From positions 37,560,348-37,624,347 of the forward strand of contig CM059196.1 of the NCBI GenBank assembly GCA_030323885.1: a stretch of 64,000 nucleotides of DNA, in the 5' to 3' direction. Source of the DNA: Branchipolynoe longqiensis (Eukaryota > Annelida > Polychaeta > Phyllodocida > Polynoidae). The position numbers were made by a program, and so were the translations under genes. Below are positions 20,070-31,507 of the stretch, piece after piece (position 1 is the first letter of the stretch; each line of letters opens with the position of its first letter). The notes under the pieces are model-generated. The model saw only the letters and a list, made by a program, of their open reading frames with translations. It was not told the origin of the DNA and did no database searches.

Positions 20070-21440
20070 GGTACCATACTATATTAACCTCCCATATATG
20101 GTAGTGCCGTACTATATTAACTTCCCATAGGTATTGTGAAATGATATTAACCACCCATATACAGTGATACCGTACTATATTTACCTCCCATAAATTGTAG
20201 TATCGCACTTTGTATGCATCCCATATACAGTATTGCCATACTATTATTTACCTCCCATATATGGTAGTACCATATTATATTACCCTCCCAGATATGGTAG
20301 TACTGTACTATATTTACCTCCCATATATGGTAGTATCACACTTTGTTTGCATCCCATATACAGTATTACCATACTATATTTACCTCCCATGTGTGGTAGT
20401 ACTGTCCTATATCTACCTCATGTAAGAAATGAAGGAAAACCGTACGATAGCATGTCTGGATGTCAACTGTTAATGTTATATTCAGTTCTCCTTGGCCTCG
20501 CTGGTTCCCGGCTGGTCCCTTACATGCCGTGCCCAGCTACACACATATGTGCACATGTCACACCGCCCATATATGGTAGTGTTTGCATCGCATATTCAGT
20601 ATTACTATACTATGTTTACCTCCCATATATGGTAGTACCGTACTATAATTACCTCCCATATATGGTAGTACCATACTATATTTACCTCCCATATATGGTA
20701 GTACCATACTATATTTACCTCCCATATATGGTAGTACCATACTATATTTACCTCCCATATATGGTAGTACCATACTATGTTTACCTCCCATATATGCTAG
20801 TACCATACTATATTTACCTCCCATATATGGTATTACCATACTATATTTACCTCCCATATATGGTAGTACCATACTATATTTACCTCCCATATATGGTATT
20901 ACCATACTATATTTATCTCCGAAATATGGTAGTACCATACTATATTTACCTCCCATATATGGTATTACCATACTATATTTACCTCCCATATATGGTAGTA
21001 CCATGCTATATTTACCTCCCATATATGGTAGTACCATACAATATTTACCTCCCATATATGGTAATACCGTACTATATTTACCTCCCATATATGGTAGTAC
21101 CATACTATATTTATCTCCGAAATATGGTAGTACCATACTATATTTACCTCCCATATATGGTATTACCATACTATATTTATCTCCGAAATATGGTAGTACC
21201 ATACTATATTTACCTCCCATATATGGTAGTACCATGCTATGTTTACCTCCCATATATGGTAGTACCGTACTATATTTACCTCCCGTATATGCTAGTACCA
21301 TACTATATTTACCTCCCATATTTGGTAGTACCATACTATGTTTACCTCCCATGTATGCTAGTACCGTACTATATTTACCTCCCATATATGGTAGTACCGT
21401 ACTATATTTACCTCCCATATATGGTAGTATGGCACAATGT
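20070..21440. repeat. 33-bp satellite, roughly 37 units
   Basis: The unit is TTTACCTCCCATATATGG joined to TAGTACCATACTATA; ACCTCCC recurs every 33 bases (for example 20651 and 20684). Non-repeat DNA interrupts it at ~20420-20565. Because 33 is divisible by three, an 11-residue peptide repeat (PYMVVPYYIYL) is open for up to 411 codons on the plus strand, and another (GGKYSMVLPYM-like) for 286 on the minus strand. Four further units lie at 23668-23785. Confidence 0.9.
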
Positions 21441-21676
21441 TAACCCCTTCCCTCAGCCCCACCACTAGCGGCCTCTTCTCGGTTCTATCCACGCCGGAGC
21501 GCCTTTGTGTCGAGACATTATCCAAGGCAATAAATCTCTACAAGCTGTGTCGACACCCTCACAACACTGGTGCCGTGACCAGAATGCTATACACGCTGAG
21601 TGCTGTGTGGTGTTAAACCTGCCCTGTGTATGTAATGATGGACATTTCTAAACCTAAGAATGAGACACGCCCCAAG

Positions 21677-22280
21677 CCCTTATCTAGATTTGATTTGCCA
21701 TATCTAACCTAGAATATATACTGGGGCACTTATTAATCATTTGTTTCTGCGTAGAAGCAGGATTTTTGCCACCCCCACCCTCCCTCTGTTCCACTACATT
21801 AAGCCAACATTATCTATACTTTGTGTATAATTTAAGATTTAGGTACTATATCAGGGATCCCATTTCTCTGCGAAATCGCTGATTTCAGCGAAAAATGAGT
21901 TTCCAAATCAGCGGGCGGAGGTGGGGGGGGGGGGGAGGATCCTGCCAGACTAAGATGGGTAAAATTCTGTACCCAAATTTCTGAGGGTATGACTTTGTAC
22001 CCTCAAATTATTGGGATCATTTTTTTAAAGGTCTTCCCTGCTTCCAGGAGCCAAAGACAACAAAACCTCCAGACTCCCAAGACCCCCCCCCCCCCCATTT
22101 CTGCGTGCCCTCAAATTATATTCTGGGGGAAACAGTGAGAATGGACAACTAAGTCAATTTAATAGAACCTGTTAATGCTGAAACCTATGAAGATTTGACA
22201 TGCACTCCAAAATTAATTTCGTATATTTTAACTTAGAATTAGCTATTTTAGCAACATTGGCTATTTAAAAACAAATTCAC
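21677..22280 (-). mobile_element. TTAA-type MITE, split by another repeat
   Basis: The segments 21677-21778 (TTATCTAGATTTGATTTG; TTAATCATTTGTTTC) and 22141-22280 (TTTAATAGAACCTGTTAATG) match consecutive parts of the 2766-3126 unit. The intervening 21780-22140 has its own repeat (GGGATCCCATTTCTC, shared with ~23810) and G/C runs. Confidence 0.55.
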
Positions 22281-22634
22281 TAAAGTTGCATAGTCCGATA
22301 GTTTTGCATTTTGGTCATTTTTCTGAGATAAATATATTAAATTGATCGTTATAATCTACCTTATTTCAGGTTAAAGTAACCTTGATTTTAAAATGATAAG
22401 TTTTGAGTTATTTGAAATTCAAACATGCAAACTTAGTTTTGGCAAGCACGCCAAAACTCTGACACCCTAGGCTTCAACAGTAACAGGTTCTATCAAATTG
22501 TCTCAGTGTTCCCTTCTATGTGGCAATAAATGCTTAATATGTGCATCAATATATAAGTTATGTATGTAGAGTCAAATCTATATAATTATTTTGGTTTTGA
22601 AAAGTTGATGCCTCATCGGACTATGCAGCTTTAA
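22280..22634 (+). mobile_element. TTAA-bounded MITE, full unit
   Basis: It runs from TAAAGTTGCATAGTCCGAT to CATCGGACTATGCAGCTTTAA and abuts the preceding inverted partial unit, as in 5274-6253. Confidence 0.7.
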
Positions 22635-22639
22635 CAATA

Positions 22640-23665
22640 CCATAATGATTGACTTAATATATTTATTTATTGAAAGGAAACTCAGAAACTAAACAGTTGC
22701 CATTAAACTGTGCAACTTTTAATGAGTGCACCACTTTCTACTAATCTACTTACGCCGTGAATATGGCCTATGCTGCCGACACGGCGTAAAGAAACCACCA
22801 ATCAATCAATCAAACTAATCTACTTTATATATGTACGACCAACCCTAGGTGAGTGTTTTGGTTCTAAAATTTCTGCTTCACATAGTGTAAAATCGGGCGA
22901 CATTTGGCGGAATTACAATGCGCGGGGGATGCTGGGGGAGAGGGCGCGTCCCACGGGTTACGAACATGGACAGCTAGGGTAGTTTCGTATAATTGGTCAG
23001 TGGGTCAGACAAGAAGACGCACCCAGGGGATGAGACCGAAGGCGAGAGGACAGTTGTGGGTGAGTGACCAGTGAATCAGACGGCAGAGCCAGCCCAGGGA
23101 GCAGGACAGAAGGCAGGAGGGCAGTTGTGTGCAATACACCCTCCCCACACCCCCCACACCCCTCACACCCCGCCAGTTAAACTAGTGACATCTATCGCAG
23201 AATCTGGAACCATTCTATTCGGGTACTTTCCCCCCAAGTGCCTGTCATTTCACGTGCTATATCTCCATAAAGAATGCATGGAAAAGTAATAAAATGCCTG
23301 ATTAAAACATCGCTGTTCTTGCATTTTATATAAGCACAGCATAAATCTTGAAAGGAAATTTGAATGTTTGAAATACCAACATTTGAGTAAGTCTTTTCCC
23401 AGGAAGAAATATGTGCCAGTACATCCCGCTAGTTAAGCTAGTGATATCTATCGACTGGTGACATCTATCGGCAGAATCTAAAACCACTCTGTTCCGGTAC
23501 TTTCCCCTTAACTGGCGGGGTGGGGTCTATTGGCTACCGCTACTACTAGACCATGTTCTATTTGTGTTCGATCTGTATCACTATATTAAGCCTACATTAA
23601 CCATACGTTCTGTATAATATGGAAGTATTGGTACTGTTACTAGATTTACTTGTAAGTTGAAAGTA
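22640..23665. other. unassigned DNA with a diverged duplication
   Basis: A ~70-bp module (TAGTGACATCTATCG; CAGAATCTGGAACCA; GGTACTTTCCCC) occurs at ~23178-23240 and again at ~23430-23512. No gene is seen. C-rich triplet DNA lies at 23140-23175. Confidence 0.4.
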
Positions 23666-23667
23666 TT

Positions 23668-23785
23668 ACTGAGATACCATATTATGGTGGTACCGTACTA
23701 TGTTTACCTCCCATATATGTTAGTACCATACTTTATTTACCTCTCATATATTGGTAGTACCATACTATGTTAACATTCATGTTAT
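23668..23785. repeat. outlying 33-bp satellite units
   Basis: Three to four units match the 20070-21440 satellite (GTTTACCTCCCATATATG; TAGTACCATAC). After them, 23810-23890 shares GGGATCCCATTTCTC and TGATTTCAG with 21855-21920. Confidence 0.75.
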
Positions 23786-24059
23786 GAATCTCTGAACGGT
23801 ACTATACCTGGGATCCCATTTCTCAGCGAAATTGTTGATTTCAGTGAAAGCTGAGCTTCCAGATCAGCGGAGAAAAAGGTCTTGTCCGTGAATTCTTTAT
23901 TAATTTTTTCAAAATTTGTTTGTCTTGAAGTCTTAAAGCAGTTGGAATTTCAAGGCTAAAATATGTCAAAGTAGGTGCCAGATTTCACCATTTTAATAAG
24001 CTTCTAAAAGATGTCCGAGGGTACAGGGGGGGGGGGGGGCAAGCCCCTGGACCCCCCCT

Positions 24060-24640
24060 AGTTTTTCATGGATTCTTTATTTTTGTCACTGGGATCCTTG
24101 TGTGCGTTGTGTTTACAGGAAGTGCTGGTCTCACATTGGTACATTCTGAATCTGAATCAGGCAGTTCAAATTGCCTATACACATCTTTTTTCAAATAGAT
24201 CCGCCACCCCATCCCATCCCTACTCTCACCCCACCTACCACATACACACACACACGCGCGCGAGCTCACGCATGCGCATACACCTCTCCGTGCATGACGA
24301 AAAACAAGCAGTGATAGATTACTTCACGTGCACTCCCGGCCGGCTCTGCCTGTACAATCACCAAGTATTTAGCAGGGATAAAAGATTTCCGTAATTTTGC
24401 AGATTTCCGCGATTTAGCCCTTTAGGTACAACTTGGAGCCTGCTGTGGACACTTCCAACAGTCGATCGTTATTTTTAACAACAACGATATTTTGTTGGTA
24501 AACCGTCGGCTTAATTTGTGCGTTTATTTGCGCAGTTTTAGGTCAACTTTTGGAGCGGTGTTGGTGTAGTTCCCCTGTTCCTCACCAGTCTTTAGAGCTT
24601 TTGTGCGTGGGTGAGTGATATGCAGGTATTGCAGGTATAG
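24060..24640. other. unassigned DNA
   Basis: A short (CA)/(CG) run lies at 24242-24263. No gene or repeat family is recognised. Confidence 0.35.
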
Positions 24641-24649
24641 CAATACCTC

Positions 24650-25118
24650 AGGGAGTTTGACGCCCCTGCCTTTCAGAGTTGTAAACCACTGCATTGTGGT
24701 ACAGGTTCTTGACAGAACCGAAGGCTAAAGGAGCAAACCCTAAACAGGAAACCATGTCACTGTGGCAGTATTAAGGGCGGTTGATGTATGGAACTCCCAA
24801 CATCTCCCGACCAGCCACTGCAGGGACAAATAGTTTTGCGCCTGTCTTGACATGTTCTTGCCGGTGTGAAACCTCTATTTGCTCCCCGAGAGAGTGCCGC
24901 TGGTAACTTGCAAAAGCCAGCAGCACTTCAACACTTTTGCAGGCAGCTTTCATGAAATGTGATACCATCAAGAGAAACCTGAAGCTGAGAGACATTAAGA
25001 CCGACTCATGGACGCAACTCTCACAGTAGAGAGGTAAATGGAGAGCGGCAGTCAAGTAATGAAAGCAGTCTTTGTCGCATCACGACCGACAGCATGATGA
25101 TGATGATGATGATGATGA
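24650..25118 (+). mobile_element. internally deleted RTE-LINE derivative, copy 2
   Basis: The leader is the same as at 14267 (GACGCCCCTGCC; CAACATCTCCCGACCAGCCA) but joined at 24961 to a longer piece of the LINE ORF end (ACCATCAAGAGAAACCTGAA), corresponding to ~9068-9216. It ends in (GAT)n. The two derivatives therefore have different internal junctions. Confidence 0.8.
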
Positions 25119-25119
25119 T

Positions 25120-25355
25120 GATTGAGTGAGTGAGTGAGTGAGTGAGTTTGTGCAGGAGTGTGGGAGTTAGTGAATGAGTTAGTGAGTGAGTGAGTGAGTG
25201 CGTGCGTGAGTGAGTGCGTGCGTGAGTGAGTGCGTGAGTGAGTGAGTGCGTGCGTGAGTGGGTGAGTGGGTGAGTTTGTGCGGGAGTGTGTGAGTTAGTG
25301 AATGAGTTAGTGAGTAAGTAAATGAGTTAGTAAGTTAGTGAGTGTTTGCGTGAGT
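25120..25355. repeat. (GAGT/GCGT)n tetranucleotide tract
   Basis: Tetranucleotide units GAGT, GCGT and GTTA repeat directly after the LINE-derived tail. Confidence 0.85.
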
Positions 25356-25364
25356 GAAGGAGCC

Positions 25365-25450
25365 TAGGTGGTGTAATGGTTAGCACACTCACCAGGAATA
25401 CAAGAGATGTGGGTTCGATTCCAGCTCTAGGCGCAATATTCCCCATTTTC
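25365..25450 (+). mobile_element. SINE family D head
   Basis: A-box AGGTGGTGTAATGGTTAGC and B-box GGGTTCGATTCCAGCTC are followed by CTAGGCGC and a CCCCATTTTCA stretch. It could be mistaken for a tRNA gene, but the arm pairing is poor and it matches other family D copies. Confidence 0.6.
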
Positions 25451-25854
25451 ATAATCCAACGACATATATCCGAGGCTACATGAGCTACCTTTGGCTGGCG
25501 GTGGGAGTGCGTTCTAAATGTTCTAAGAACTGACTGAGCTCGCCACTTATTGCCTGTCTAGGGATCATGTTCCTTCTAGTCCTAATTATTCAACCAGCCA
25601 TCTCCCCACCCCTGCTTTCCCCTTCCTGTTTGCCCTTCCATTTTGTGCAATTTGGATCTTCCTATAATCACGATGTTTTCCTTCCTCCCTCTCCTCCCAC
25701 CCTCCTCCGTGAGTGGGTGGGTGGATGGGATGGGGTGGGGTGGGGGTGTGGGTGGGCGTAAAGGTGTCCAGTGCTTGAATAAATTAAGCTATAATATGCA
25801 GATTATTTGTTGTTGCTCATTTGCATATCTTATGGGAACATTACAAACAAAGGG

Positions 25855-25945
25855 AATATCGTGCCTAGAGCGGGCCTCGAACCCACTTCTCTACCACTCC
25901 GGGGTGGGGGTTCTAATCGTTAGGCTATCTGGGCTCCCCAATAGA
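25855..25945 (-). mobile_element. SINE family D head, reversed
   Basis: The stretch GCCTAGAGCGGGCCTCGAAC ends in a reversed A-box (CTAATCGTTAGGCTATCTGG). It is the reverse complement of the 25365 head. Bases 25450-25855 carry a G/T-rich run near 25705-25755 and nothing else. Confidence 0.55.
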
Positions 25946-26079
25946 ATCACCGTACCCAAGCCTCCTGACATGTATGTATATATCAAGGATCCATATGTGG
26001 CTCCTTGACTGTGATGTTTGTACAGACTATTAGTACTACCACACATATGTCTTTCCATGCGCCATTCGACAATGAAATA

Positions 26080-26447
26080 TAGCGAATAGCGAATGGTAGA
26101 CAGGAAGTGTGAACACTTATTTGTCTCTCTCTTTTTTTTTTTTCGTACATTAGTTGTCCCAAGCAGGGGAAATCCCAGTCACAGACGACTGGTCTTTCCC
26201 ACTCCACTGCTGCTCGATAGAAAGCCCGAGCCTACACTTTTACCGACCCAAGGGATTTTTAACCTCCCACACCACATAGACATGGTATGAGAGCAACCGG
26301 CCTTTGATGACGCTGTAAGTTATACACAGCGGTGGAAATCCAAATTGGCAGAGCTGGGGGCACGGGGAATCGAACCGCCGACCCTCAGATTAGGAGTCTG
26401 ACCTAGAAAAATGTCAGACACTCTAACCACTCCGCCACAGAGAATGT
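26080..26447 (-). mobile_element. tRNA-derived SINE, family B, copy 1
   Basis: Read on the minus strand, the head is a tRNA-like GTGGCGGAGTGGTTAGAGTG (A-box) with GGCGGTTCGATTCC (B-box), longer between boxes than usual as in Leu/Ser-type tRNAs. The body contains GGCCGGTTGCTCTCATAC and GTCGGTAAAAGTGTAGGC. A second copy at 44750-45845 is split by a foldback element, and this copy supplies the empty site for that insertion. Confidence 0.75.
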
Positions 26448-26473
26448 TACCTAACATCTTATTTATCTATGTG

Positions 26474-27149
26474 AATGTAAAAAAACTGCGCATATATATG
26501 AATATATGTATCTAAATAATTATTAAATTATATATAATATATATATAATATATATTATTTATATTATATATATTATTAGTGCCAATGATTTTCCACGATC
26601 GCGGAAAACGGACGGAAATCGCGGATTGTCAAGTTTGAAACGGAATTCATGAGTTGGAGCGGAATTCTGCTATTTTCATGTCAAATCCGTTATTTTGAAC
26701 TAAAAAGTGACAGAATAAAGCCTAAGTTGATCAAATACCACTTCTCCATAATCATGATCTCCAATCTAACATCAGTATTTATTTTTATTTTATTTGTCAT
26801 TCTTTTGTGTGATGATCATGTTGTGATGTGTTACATTATTATTTCAATTGGTGTCATTATAATAAAAGTGCAGTGTCAAGTTGAATGCTAAAGTCCCCGT
26901 CAATTAATTCTAACATGATAGCAATAAGTAACATAATCAAGCAAAACATTAAACAGTGTGGAATGGAATTTGTTATTTTTTTCTGAAACGGAATTGAAAC
27001 GGAATTTGCTATTTGGTGAAACGGAATTTGCCGTATTTTGTAACGGAAAATCATTGGCACTATATTATATATATGATATATTATGTTATATATAATATAA
27101 TTATTATTTAAATACATATATTCATTATATATGCGCAGTTTCTTACATT
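26474..27149. mobile_element. 676-bp palindromic foldback element
   Basis: The outer arms of ~105 bp pair (left AATGTAAAAAAACTGCGCAT with right ATGCGCAGTTTCTTACATT, then AATATATGTATCTAAATAA with its complement). An inner pair, AGTGCCAATGATTTTCC and GGAAAATCATTGGCACT, lies at 26578 and 27045. The interior repeats ACGGAATTTGC/CGGAATT motifs. No transposase is present and no clear TSD was found. The inner pair may be a separate MITE inserted in an AT-rich palindrome. Confidence 0.7.
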
Positions 27150-27170
27150 ATATATGTATACAATAAAATC

Positions 27171-27238
27171 TCTCTAAATCGACCGACCTTGGGACCAACC
27201 TTAAGTTGTCTATTTAGGGAGGTGGTCGGTTTGGGGAT
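27171..27238 (+). mobile_element. TA-TSD MITE fragment (pogo/Tc1-like ends)
   Basis: CAATAAAATCTCTCTAAATC followed by ACCGACC and AGGGAGGTGGTCGG matches the left half of the 30168-30330 family; the right half is absent. Confidence 0.65.
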
Positions 27239-27399
27239 ATATATATATATCAAGCACAGGCAGGTATATTACTAATATTTAATCAGTTTAAATGATTTCT
27301 TGACCTCATTTTCTATCTATGAATCTGGCATTTATTTATTGGCGACATGGGAGTTACTTAAACCACTCACTCCGCTCGTCAAACAGCGGAAGGTGCCAT

Positions 27400-27475
27400 C
27401 AGTTTCTACAAGATGGCGGCACGTCTTCCTGCCAGGTGCCTGGTACATGATTAGTGGTTACGTGACCACGTGACC
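27400..27475 (+). promoter_or_regulatory. candidate YY1-type TSS element with E-box
   Basis: CAAGATGGCGGC at 27409-27420 matches the YY1 downstream/initiator motif often found at transcription or translation starts. ATG at 27413 opens MAARLPAR up to a possible splice donor (CCAG/GTGCCT at 27435). An E-box CACGTG lies at 27467-27472. The surroundings (27360-27690) are GC-richer than the neighbours. This is inference from motifs only. Confidence 0.3.
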
Positions 27476-27479
27476 ATAC

Positions 27480-28060
27480 GACAGTTGTACCCGGCGTCTG
27501 TCGACAATTACCGGCTGCTTAATCATTTCGGCCAAGGGCTGGCCATAATACGTGGGCAGTGCTTTCCCTGATTTTCCGCGCCACTCCTGCAGCGTCTGCT
27601 GCCTGTTCCACTGCATCGAACGTCGATAGCAGACGACATTTAGCACCCACTCTGGATGTACCTTTGTTGCGGGAATGCGATTTTTTTTGGAAGATAATGA
27701 TTGAACTCTGGGGTTGAGTTTGATTGGCTTTTGTTTGTTTGTCTGTTTGTTGGTCTGTTTGTTTGACGACCTCCCATCACATAAAGTGAACATAGACTAT
27801 TGGGGGTTTGATTGGCAACCGATGGTTTAGTCGGAAGGGACTGCGAAATATCGCCATTGAATGGATTGGGTTAATTAGAGAAAATGCTGCCAAGGGAGAG
27901 CATGTTTTATTATTTAATCATTGAGCATTTCCCTTTAAGAATTAAGTCATACAAATATGTTGGACCTTACTTAGGGACATTGCTCTATCAACATCTGAGG
28001 TTTTCACTACACGCATTATAAAGATATAAGAGTATATAAATATGTGTATGTATATATAAA
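27480..28060. other. unassigned DNA with an unexplained minus-strand frame
   Basis: A 111-codon minus-strand frame spans 27458-27793. Its first part is a (TGTT)-encoded Asn/Lys/Gln repeat; the rest has no domain I recognise. A hairpin CGTCTGCTGCC / AGCAGACG lies at 27590-27635. Nothing else is seen. Confidence 0.25.
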
Positions 28061-28065
28061 TATAG

Positions 28066-28189
28066 GTTTCGCTATTCATATCCACATCACAAACTAAAAT
28101 ATATTTATATATAAATATATATATAGTTATATATAAATATATATATAACTATATTATAGTTTGTTATGTGGATATCTATAGCGAAACCT
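28066..28189. mobile_element. short AT-cored palindrome (MITE-like)
   Basis: GGTTTCGCTATTCATATCC at the left pairs with GGATATCTATAGCGAAACC at the right around an ATATAT core. It is about 124 bp with no TSD evident. Confidence 0.55.
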
Positions 28190-28207
28190 TCAACATTACC
28201 AATACAA

Positions 28208-28512
28208 AACCAACATCTTAGATCGTGGGATTCGAACCCACCGGTTCGAAACCTGGTCCGATTTAAACCACTTACCGATTTAAACCAAAATTGATACTTG
28301 TTGCATCCTAGCAATGCGATCAGTATTATTAGGATAGGGAAAGGGTTGCCTCAGTGTCAGGATAATGTGGCTGAGTGGGATATCGGTTCATTGTGCTGGT
28401 GGCCTGGTCTCCCAGTGGGGCAGCACTACAAAGTCGCCATGAGTGAGCACTTTCACAAGTCCTGGTATGACATGAGATGTTGTCAGGACGTAAAACTCCA
28501 ACAACTAACCGA
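28208..28512 (+). mobile_element. SINE family A
   Basis: The head is rearranged (two B-box-like GGTTCGAA/GATTCGAACC stretches). The body is normal (GTGTCAGGATAATGTGGCTG; CACTACAAAGTCGCCATGAG) and the tail reads TGTTGTCAGGACGTAAAAC. Confidence 0.75.
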
Positions 28513-29340
28513 CTGGACAGTCTCGGTCGCTCTAGCAAGATTCCTCTTCGTCCCTAATATAACCGCTCTACTCGGCCACTTTCAAACTGTATTAATTAAA
28601 TCCACCAAATATATTTCAACTAAATTGTTTCCCAATTTCAATCCAAATTCCTTTCTTCCTTTTTAATGGGTTACTAGAGCGTATTCATATAACCCTAGAA
28701 AAACAGTTTAAAAAAAATTAAAAAAACGTAGACAAATTAATATATTTTGCTCATCAGAGGATAATTTAAAATGTCGCTTTTGAGGACTTTGTTGGTTTTA
28801 TTCGTTGTAAAGGTCTGCAGACTTTTAGTCAAACTATCACTTGAAACATCACACCGCCACAAGTGGCGACGCGATTACTGCAACAGCAACATTTAAAGGC
28901 GCTATGAAAAATATATTTTAAAGAAAGCGGGGGATGGGGGAAATCGGGTGGGGTGGGGTGGGGTGGGGGGGGGGGGGTTCGTCAGAAAGTTGCGTATCGT
29001 CAGGAGTTGAGACAGCAATGTAAACAACTGCAGTGATGTGAAGGAGTTAACATTGGGAGAGACCATCATGTCGACTATTGCTCGCAGGTAAACCTATGCC
29101 TACGGTAATTAATTGTCTGAGATTAACTTTTTATTTTATTTCATAGAATGTTAATTATCACTCCAACATATACAATCCTGCATATCAAAATGATACCCTT
29201 TGCGAGACAAATCCAAATATCCGGTTCAAAATGAGGATGGAGCTATAAAAAAAAATACACAAAAAAACAGAAGTTGGTTGTGCATGTGCTGGGTGGGTGT
29301 TGGCTTCGGGCGTACTGGCTGTGCACGTGCCACCAGGGGA
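28513..29340. other. unassigned DNA
   Basis: There is a G-rich run at 28950-28978 and an A-rich patch at 29247-29270; no gene or repeat family was recognised. Confidence 0.4.
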
Positions 29341-30390
29341 CGCCGACAGATGTATAAAACGCACCATGTACGTACAGTGTGCATACAAGTTGTGTACCAT
29401 GTGCACATCCCTCGTGTGCAGCATGTAAGCACAGTGTGCATACAAGTTGTGTACCATGTGCACATCCCTCATGTGCATCATTTAAATGCATCATGTAAGT
29501 ACAGTGTGCATACAAGTTGTGTACCATGTGCACATCCCTCGTGTGCATCATTTAAATGCATCATGTAAGTACAGTGTGCATACAAGTTGTGTACCATGTG
29601 CACATCCCTCGTGTGCATCATGTAAGTACAGTGTGCATACAAGTTGTGTACCATGTGCACATCCCTTGTGTGCATCATGTAAGTACAGTGTGCATACAAG
29701 TTGTGTACCATGTGCACATCCCTCGTGTGTATCATGTAAATGCACCATGTACATATAGTGTACATACAAGTTGTGTACCATGTGCACATCCCTTGTGTGT
29801 ATCATGTAAATGCACCATGTAAGTACAGTGTGCATACAAGTTGTGTACCATATGCACAACCCTTGTTCGCATCATGTAAATGCACTGTGTATATACAGTG
29901 TGCATACAAGTTGTGTACCATGTGCACATCCCTTGTGTGTATCATGTAAATGCATCATGTAAGTATGGTGTGCATACAAGCTGTGTGCCATATGCACATG
30001 GTGACACCCCTCGTGCACATCATGTAAATGTACCGTGTCCGTACGGTGTGCATTCAAGTTGTGTACCATATACACACCCCTTGTGCGCATCATGTAAATG
30101 CACCATGGAAGTTCAGTGTCCATACAAGTTGTGTATCATGCGCACACCCCCTTGTGCGTATCATGTACAGTAAAACCTCTCTAAATCGACCGACCATGGG
30201 ACCCATTTAAGTGGTCGATTTATGGAGGTGGTCGATTTAGGGAGTTAAAATGTGGTTACAATGGTATTGTTGAGACCCAAATAAAGCGATCGATATAGGG
30301 GAGTGGTGGTTGGTTAGAGAGGTTTTACTGTACATTCACCATGTCAGTACAGTGTGCATACAAGTTGAGCACCGTGTGTGTACCACGTGT
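29341..30390. repeat. 57/70-bp minisatellite, interrupted by a MITE
   Basis: Units hold GTGTGCATACAAGTTGTG, TACCATGTGCACATCCC and TTGTGTGCATCATGTAAGTA. Spacing of GTACCAT is 57 bases in short units and 70 in long units; the long form adds TTTAAATGCATCA or a variant. Both forms alternate over about 13 units, and the last unit lies beyond the MITE at 30168-30330. Cys/His-rich translations are artefacts. Confidence 0.85.
30168..30330 (+). mobile_element. TA-TSD MITE (pogo/Tc1-like), full
   Basis: The ends CAGTAAAACCTCTCTAAA and AGAGAGGTTTTACTG are flanked by TA on both sides. The interior has AAATAAAGCGATCGATATAG. It sits inside the minisatellite. Other copies lie at 27171, 35934, 52361 and 54490. 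It is non-coding. Confidence 0.85.
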
Positions 30391-31250
30391 GCTGTACACA
30401 TGTAGAGTGTCCTCCATGCCCAAATAATTATCTATTAATTGCGTGTAATTCAAGTTACATGTGCGCATACTGCTAATCATACCTACACCCTCGTCTGCTC
30501 TCAATAAAAGTGATCGGCGCGCCATTATTATGCCGAGAATCCACGCCTATTAGTACAAATTCAATACCCCGCTGAGAAAATACTGGGTTGTCTGATTGAC
30601 CCTGGCCAAGGGTTCTATTTAATTGTCAGTTGCTCGGATTAAACGGACTATGTAGGCGTTTACTAGTTAGTGTCCGACTCTTCCGCCGCGTGGCGCCACA
30701 TTAGCCTCATTATTCCCGCCCTTTTTCCTTCGATCCTGGTGAGACGCTAGTAATTAGTATCTATTCAACAGCTATCTAACCGGCGAGTGTTGGCCAAAAT
30801 AAAGCCAGATAGCTGGGATTTCTCCGCGCGTCTGGTCACGTGGTCATCGATTTAAACCTGCCCACATTGTTCGGTTGGACACGCATCAATGAACGCTGTT
30901 ATAGTGTTAACGTGCCTTTAAAAAGACAAACAAATTAATGTCGACTATTAAATTTTCCATCGATTATTATTATTTTTCTTTTTTTGGTTAGATTTGTGCT
31001 GAGGATTATCTTCTAACAGATCCCCAAACACACAGAGATAGAGAGAGGGAGGGAGTAACTCTGAGCAGCTCAAATGGTTGGTCAGCCTTTTTTGTTCTTT
31101 GTCTGGTCCGCTTTCAGAGACGCTATAAATTGTCTGCGATGCGCTTCACTAACAGACACCTACCAGGCAGCACTAAAAAGCTCAGCAAATTGTTGTTCAG
31201 GTTTTGTTTGATTGATTATTTATCTGCATGTGTGTGTGCTCCCCCAACAA
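30391..31250. other. unassigned, comparatively unique DNA
   Basis: No repeat family is recognised. The stretch 30640-30880 is GC-richer and non-repetitive (TCTTCCGCCGCGTGGCGCC) and is a candidate for conserved non-coding DNA. No coding frame is convincing. Confidence 0.35.
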
Positions 31251-31257
31251 TTATATT

Positions 31258-31330
31258 GCGTTATTTATTTATTTATTTATTTATTTTATTATTTATTTAG
31301 TTATTTATTTAGTTATGTGTCTATTTATTA
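31258..31330. repeat. (TTTA)n microsatellite
   Basis: TTAT/TTTA tetramers repeat, with a few TTAG variants. Confidence 0.85.
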
Positions 31331-31439
31331 CATGGGGAGTTTAGAAAGGGCGATTTTTTTTGCTTGAAGGGTTGGTTGTGTTCTTTACCTGATCAGCATA
31401 TTATTGGTACACGGAGCCCTCCCCTTATACACACATACA

Positions 31440-31442
31440 CAG

Positions 31443-31504
<62 letters not shown>
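31440..31504. repeat. (CA)n microsatellite
   Basis: A perfect CA run of ~30 units is visible. A C26 run lies downstream at 31801-31826. Confidence 0.95.

Positions 31505-31507
<3 letters not shown>

Noticed and set aside
25365..25450. A tRNA gene (A- and B-box present), and similar heads at 4900, 10442, 26380, 46037 and 56220
   Set aside because: Each head is followed by a conserved non-tRNA body shared among copies, several have TSDs, and cloverleaf arms pair poorly. They are tRNA-derived SINEs.
29185..30173. Cys/His-rich frames suggesting a zinc-finger-like repeat protein
   Set aside because: They come from the 57/70-bp minisatellite. 70 is not a multiple of three, so frames shift between units, and Cys/His spacing does not match any finger.
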